From: Chelatococcus sambhunathii | GTDB taxonomy: Bacteria > Pseudomonadota > Alphaproteobacteria > Rhizobiales > Beijerinckiaceae | Direction of reading: 5' to 3' | Assembly: GCF_001418005.1 (NCBI RefSeq) | Contig: NZ_LIOL01000003.1 | Location: forward strand, 1 to 64,000 | DNA: 64,000 nt | Shown: positions 61,088-64,000 of the stretch, piece by piece | Numbering within the stretch: the stretch's first letter is position 1 | How the letters are laid out: every line of letters begins with the position of its first letter | The notes under the pieces: generated by a model | What the model saw: the letters and a program-made list of their open reading frames with translations, nothing else | The model's database searches: none | Told to the model about the DNA's origin: nothing | Program-made: the position numbers and the translations under genes

Positions 61088-62287
61088 GTGGCGCAGCACG
61101 ACCGGTTCATGGACGCGGCGGCGGCTGCGCAGAGCCTCGGCGTCAGCCGGGCGACGCTCTATGCCTATGTAAGCCGCGGCCTCATCCGCGTGGGCGAGGC
61201 CGCGGGCGATCCGCGCCGGCGCCTCTACAGCGCGCACGACATCGAGGCGCTCAAGCGGCGCAAGGAAACCGGCCGCCGACCCGCCCGGATCGCGGAGACG
61301 ACGCTCGACTGGGGCCTGCCGGTCCTCGCATCCGCCATCACGCTCATCGAGGACGGCCGCCTCTACTATCGCGGCCACGAGGCGACCCGCTGGGCCGAGA
61401 CGGCGACGCTGGAGGACACGGCGCGGCTCCTCTGGAACTGCGAGGGGCGGAATCCCTTTGCGGAGGCGCCCTCAGGAGTACCGTCCCCCTGGGATGCCGC
61501 GCTCCTCGCCCGCCTTGCCCACCTGCCGCTGTCGGAACGATGCCAGGCGCTGCTGCCGCTCGTTCCCGCCGGCCGCGCCATCGCCTGGCAGCGCGACGTG
61601 CGCAGCCTCTGGCCCGGCGCCGTGGCCTTGCTGCGTGCGACCGCCGCCGCGGCCAGCGGGACGGAGCCGGACGGCGACGACGTCCACCGGCATCTCGCCC
61701 GGGCCTGGCATCTCGACGAGACGGGCGCCGACATCCTGCGGCGGGCGCTGGTGCTCGCCGCCGATCACGAGCTCAATGCCTCGGCCTTCGCCGTGCGCGT
61801 CGTTGCCTCGACGGGGGCCTCGCTCGGCGCCTGCCTGAACGCCGGCCTCGCGGCCCTGAGCGGTCCCCTGCACGGCGGCACGACGAGCCTGGTCGAGATC
61901 CTGTTCGATGAGGTGGAGCGGGCCGGCGATGCGGCCGCGGTCGTGGAGGCGCGGCTCAGGCGGGGCGAAGGCGTGCCGGGCTTCGTCCATCCGCTCTATC
62001 CGGAGGGTGACCCGCGCGCCGCCGCCCTCCTGCCGCTGCTGCCGGCGGATGCTGCCCGCGATGCCCTGGCGGAGGTCATGCAGACAAGCGCCGGGCGGCT
62101 GCCCAACATCGATTTCGCGCTGGTGGCCCTGCGCCGGGCGTTCAACCTGCCGGCGGGCGCGGCGCTCGCGATCTTCGCCGTCGGCCGCACCGTCGGCTGG
62201 ATCGCCCACGCGCTGGAGCAGCGGCTGGAGGACAGGCTCATCAGGCCCCGCGCACGCTACACCGGACCTTCCGCCGAGGGTGTCTGA
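61088..62287 (+). CDS. HTH-fused citrate synthase family protein
   Basis: 399 residues, GTG start with AGGAG five bases upstream. Residues about 6-60: MerR-like DNA-binding helix-turn-helix (DAAAAAQSLGVSRATLYAYV, RGLIRVGEAAGDPRRRLYSA). Residues about 75-395: citrate-synthase fold with HELNASAFAVRVVASTGASL, GPLHGGTTS (His), GVPGFVHPLYPEGDPRA (His kept, but the usual H-R is H-P) and LPNIDFALVAL (Asp kept). It may be both enzyme and regulator, sensing acyl-CoA or oxaloacetate. Such fusions occur in related bacteria, but function is not established to my knowledge. Confidence 0.88.
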   Translation: MAQHDRFMDAAAAAQSLGVSRATLYAYVSRGLIRVGEAAGDPRRRLYSAHDIEALKRRKETGRRPARIAETTLDWGLPVLASAITLIEDGRLYYRGHEATRWAETATLEDTARLLWNCEGRNPFAEAPSGVPSPWDAALLARLAHLPLSERCQALLPLVPAGRAIAWQRDVRSLWPGAVALLRATAAAASGTEPDGDDVHRHLARAWHLDETGADILRRALVLAADHELNASAFAVRVVASTGASLGACLNAGLAALSGPLHGGTTSLVEILFDEVERAGDAAAVVEARLRRGEGVPGFVHPLYPEGDPRAAALLPLLPADAARDALAEVMQTSAGRLPNIDFALVALRRAFNLPAGAALAIFAVGRTVGWIAHALEQRLEDRLIRPRARYTGPSAEGV

Positions 62288-62290
62288 GAA

Positions 62291-62304
62291 GGGCGAAACC
62301 GCCC
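62291..62304. terminator. Short hairpin between convergent genes
   Basis: GGGCG-AAAC-CGCCC, 5-bp stem in the 22-base gap between the HTH-citrate-synthase stop and the small membrane-protein stop. Weak. Confidence 0.3.
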
Positions 62305-62309
62305 CGCGC

Positions 62310-62468
62310 TCACTCGCGGCGGTCTCCGTAGAGCTCCTTGATCTTGTGGTGCTGCTTCTCCCGCTCGCCGGGGCTCAGCCGCCGGCGCCGCATCAGGACG
62401 TAGCTTACGGCGGCCGCGAACAAGACCGGACCGATGACGACGAGGAAGAACCAGAAATACTCACCCAT
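62310..62468 (-). CDS. Small single-pass membrane protein
   Basis: 52 residues: MGEYFWFFLVVIGPVLFAAA, helix to about residue 25, then a basic tail (RRRRLSPGEREKQHHKIKEL). Conserved-looking but of unknown function. Starts 20 bases after the SDR stop, co-directional, so probably one operon. A longer frame upstream overlaps the SDR gene and is rejected. Confidence 0.7.
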   Translation of the reverse strand: MGEYFWFFLVVIGPVLFAAAVSYVLMRRRRLSPGEREKQHHKIKELYGDRRE

Positions 62469-62488
62469 GGGTGCCTCCGTCCTCCGCC

Positions 62489-63475
62489 TCAGTAGCCGCC
62501 GATGATGGGCAGGATCTCGCCCGTGATGTAGCTGGAACAGTGCGGCGAGGCGAAGAAGACATAGGCGGGCGCGATCTCCTCCGGCTGGGCCGGGCGCTTC
62601 ATCGGCACCTTGGCGCCGAACTGCGCGACCTGCTCCGGCGGCCGCTCGGACGGGTTGAGCGGTGTCCACACGGGCCCGGGCGCGACAGCGTTGACGCGGA
62701 TGCCGCGCGACACCAGGTTGGCCGCCAGCGCCCGCGTGAAGGCGTGGATGCCCCCCTTGGTCATCGAATAGTCGATGAGTTCCTTGCTGCCGTCGATGCC
62801 GGTAATCGAGCCGGTGTTGATGATGGCCGAGCCCGGCTTCATGTGCGGGATCGCCGCCTTGGCCATGAAGAAGTAGCCGTAGAGATTCGTCTTCAGCGTC
62901 GTGTCGAAATGCTCCGGCGTGAGATCCTCGATGTCGGAGGCGTGGTACTGGAAGGCGGCGTTGTTGACGAGCACGTCGAGCTTGCCGAATTCGTCGAGCA
63001 CGCGCTTCACCGTCTCCTCGCAGGTCTCCTGCCTGCCGACGTCGCCGGGCAGCAGGATGCAGCGGCGGCCCTCCTTCTCCACCGCACGCCGCGTCTCCTC
63101 GGCGTCCTCGTGCTCCGAAAGATAGGCGATGGCGACATCGGCCCCCTCGCGCGCGAAGAGCACCGCCACGGCCCGGCCGATGCCGGAATCGCCGCCGGTG
63201 ATAAGCGCCGTCTTGCCTTCGAGCTTCTTCGAGCCGAGGTAGTAGGGCGCATCGTACATCGGTGCCGGCGAGAGCTTGGCCTCGACGCCGGGCTTGCGGT
63301 GATGCTGCTCCGGGAAGGGCGGCTCGGGATAGCGGCGCGCGCCGGCCTGCATGGCGCCATCACCGCCGCCGCCGTCCTTGCGACTGTCAGCGGCATCGAC
63401 CTTCTTCTGCACCTCACGCTGGCGCGCCGCTGCGGCGCGGGCGTTGTGCGACATGCCTGGGCGAGTGTCGGACAC
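62489..63475 (-). CDS. SDR family oxidoreductase (YghA-like)
   Basis: 328 residues from GTG 63475, which has GGAGG five bases upstream; ATG 63454 is the alternative. A charged N-terminal tail of about 90 residues precedes the SDR core: ALITGGDSGIGRAVAVLFA, NNAAFQYHAS, catalytic Ser in INTGSITGI and Y-x3-K in DYSMTKGGIHAF. C-terminus SSYITGEILPIIGG. The long N-terminus with PEQHHRKPGVEAKLSPAPMY resembles YghA/general-stress SDRs. Substrate unknown. Confidence 0.92.
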   Translation of the reverse strand: MSDTRPGMSHNARAAAARQREVQKKVDAADSRKDGGGGDGAMQAGARRYPEPPFPEQHHRKPGVEAKLSPAPMYDAPYYLGSKKLEGKTALITGGDSGIGRAVAVLFAREGADVAIAYLSEHEDAEETRRAVEKEGRRCILLPGDVGRQETCEETVKRVLDEFGKLDVLVNNAAFQYHASDIEDLTPEHFDTTLKTNLYGYFFMAKAAIPHMKPGSAIINTGSITGIDGSKELIDYSMTKGGIHAFTRALAANLVSRGIRVNAVAPGPVWTPLNPSERPPEQVAQFGAKVPMKRPAQPEEIAPAYVFFASPHCSSYITGEILPIIGGY

Positions 63476-63501
63476 GAAAACCTCCGGGCTGCGGAACAGG
63501 G

Positions 63502-63834
63502 TCACGCCGCCATCTTGCGGCAATGCTCGGCACAGGTACGGCAGGCCTCGACACAGGCCTGCATGTCCCCGAGCCGCTGGCAATCATCGGCGCATTGGCT
63601 GCAAATCTCGGCACATTCGGCACATACGTGCCGGTGATGCTCGGAGCCGATGAGCATGAAATGCGCGGCCGTGCGGCAAATCTCGGCACAGGCCATCATC
63701 AGCGTGAAATGCCGCTTTTCGGTATGGGCGCCGCCGAGCGCCAGACAGTGTCCCATCGCGGTCGACTGGCACGTTCCATAGCAGTGAAGGCAGGCATCGA
63801 TGCAGGCTCGCATGTTCCGGTCGGTGTGATGCAT
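63502..63834 (-). CDS. Four-helix-bundle copper-binding (Csp-like) protein
   Basis: 110 residues, no signal peptide. 16 cysteines and 8 histidines arranged on helices: ACIDACLHCYGTC, MACAEICRTAAHF, VCAECAEICSQCADDC and ACVEACRTCAEHC. This is the pattern of cytosolic copper storage proteins (Csp3 type), where Cys line the core and bind many Cu(I). Starts on ATG 63834 after a purine-rich AGGGAGAGCTGCC. Confidence 0.92.
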   Translation of the reverse strand: MHHTDRNMRACIDACLHCYGTCQSTAMGHCLALGGAHTEKRHFTLMMACAEICRTAAHFMLIGSEHHRHVCAECAEICSQCADDCQRLGDMQACVEACRTCAEHCRKMAA

Positions 63835-64000
63835 GGCAGCTCTCCCTGTCCTGGCCCCCCAATCGCGTCCGGTCCCGATTGTTCCCCGCCGGGCGGAACC
63901 GCACCGCTCCTATGCGCATTGAGCGATGGCCGTTGCCGGGGAGCGGTCCCGGCCACTGGATGGAGTCCGCCCATGAGCCTACTGTCGGGGAAGAGGAGCC

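Noticed and set aside
63973-64000. Possible start of a plus-strand gene at the right edge (ATGAGCCTACTG)
   Set aside because: Only nine codons are visible and the ribosome-binding site is weak; cannot be judged.

Overview
The window is GC-rich chromosomal DNA from an alphaproteobacterium, most likely of the order Hyphomicrobiales (Rhizobiales). The evidence is a BA14K-family protein, a BigR/Blh-type sulfide-detoxification operon, a cydDCABX operon led by a GbsR/MarR-type regulator, FixK/FnrL-like boxes, and fused CysNC next to CysD. I cannot name a genus. I saw no rRNA, tRNA, CRISPR array, IS element or integrase.

Layout. 1-718: start of a Kef-type cation:proton antiporter that runs off the left edge. 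802-3561: a P-type cation ATPase with an FNR/FixK-like box upstream. 3823-6150: a minus-strand operon of secreted EF-hand protein, secreted unknown, ECF sigma factor, anti-sigma-like membrane protein and periplasmic metal-sensor-like protein. Divergent to it (6330-7218) lie a second EF-hand protein and a BA14K protein. 7274-14305: gbsR-like - cydD - cydC - cydA - cydB - cydX (a 48-residue gene), with a clear promoter and palindromic operator. 14546-19111: sulfide operon DUF2892 - blh - bigR - two YeeE/YedE halves - SulP transporter, with a second BigR/SqrR-like ArsR gene upstream. 20097-22042: an unclassified two-HTH regulator divergent from a Tat-exported beta-carbonic anhydrase.

22162-43713 is a surface-polysaccharide (O-antigen) locus. 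On the minus strand one long operon runs from a winged-helix regulator through gmd, a colC/fcl-type reductase and colD, then the wzm/wzt ABC exporter and five glycosyltransferases. ManC lies just upstream. ColD has the diagnostic His in place of the PLP lysine, so the predicted sugar is GDP-L-colitose. Parts of the locus (about 23.1-23.9 kb and 25.1-28.0 kb) are conspicuously AT-rich, with breakpoints inside genes. On the plus strand two very large multidomain glycosyltransferases are followed by a sulfotransferase-FkbM methyltransferase fusion. CysD and CysNC, which make its likely donor PAPS, begin 1.7 kb further on (45382-48207), past an isolated DUF2793 tail-like gene.

48335-50935 holds a phasin, an APH-like/ATP-binding kinase fusion and a phosphoribosyltransferase. 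51318-59791 is a carbohydrate-uptake and catabolic cluster: SDR, two proteins of unknown function, two ABC permeases, an enolase-superfamily enzyme, a GntR/FadR regulator and two tandem paralogous binding proteins, but no ATPase gene. 59864-62287 is a divergent pair of citrate-synthase-family genes, one fused to an N-terminal HTH, around a palindromic intergenic region. The right end has a small membrane protein, an SDR and a 16-cysteine four-helix-bundle copper protein.

Almost all reading frames opposite these genes are GC-driven shadows and are omitted.
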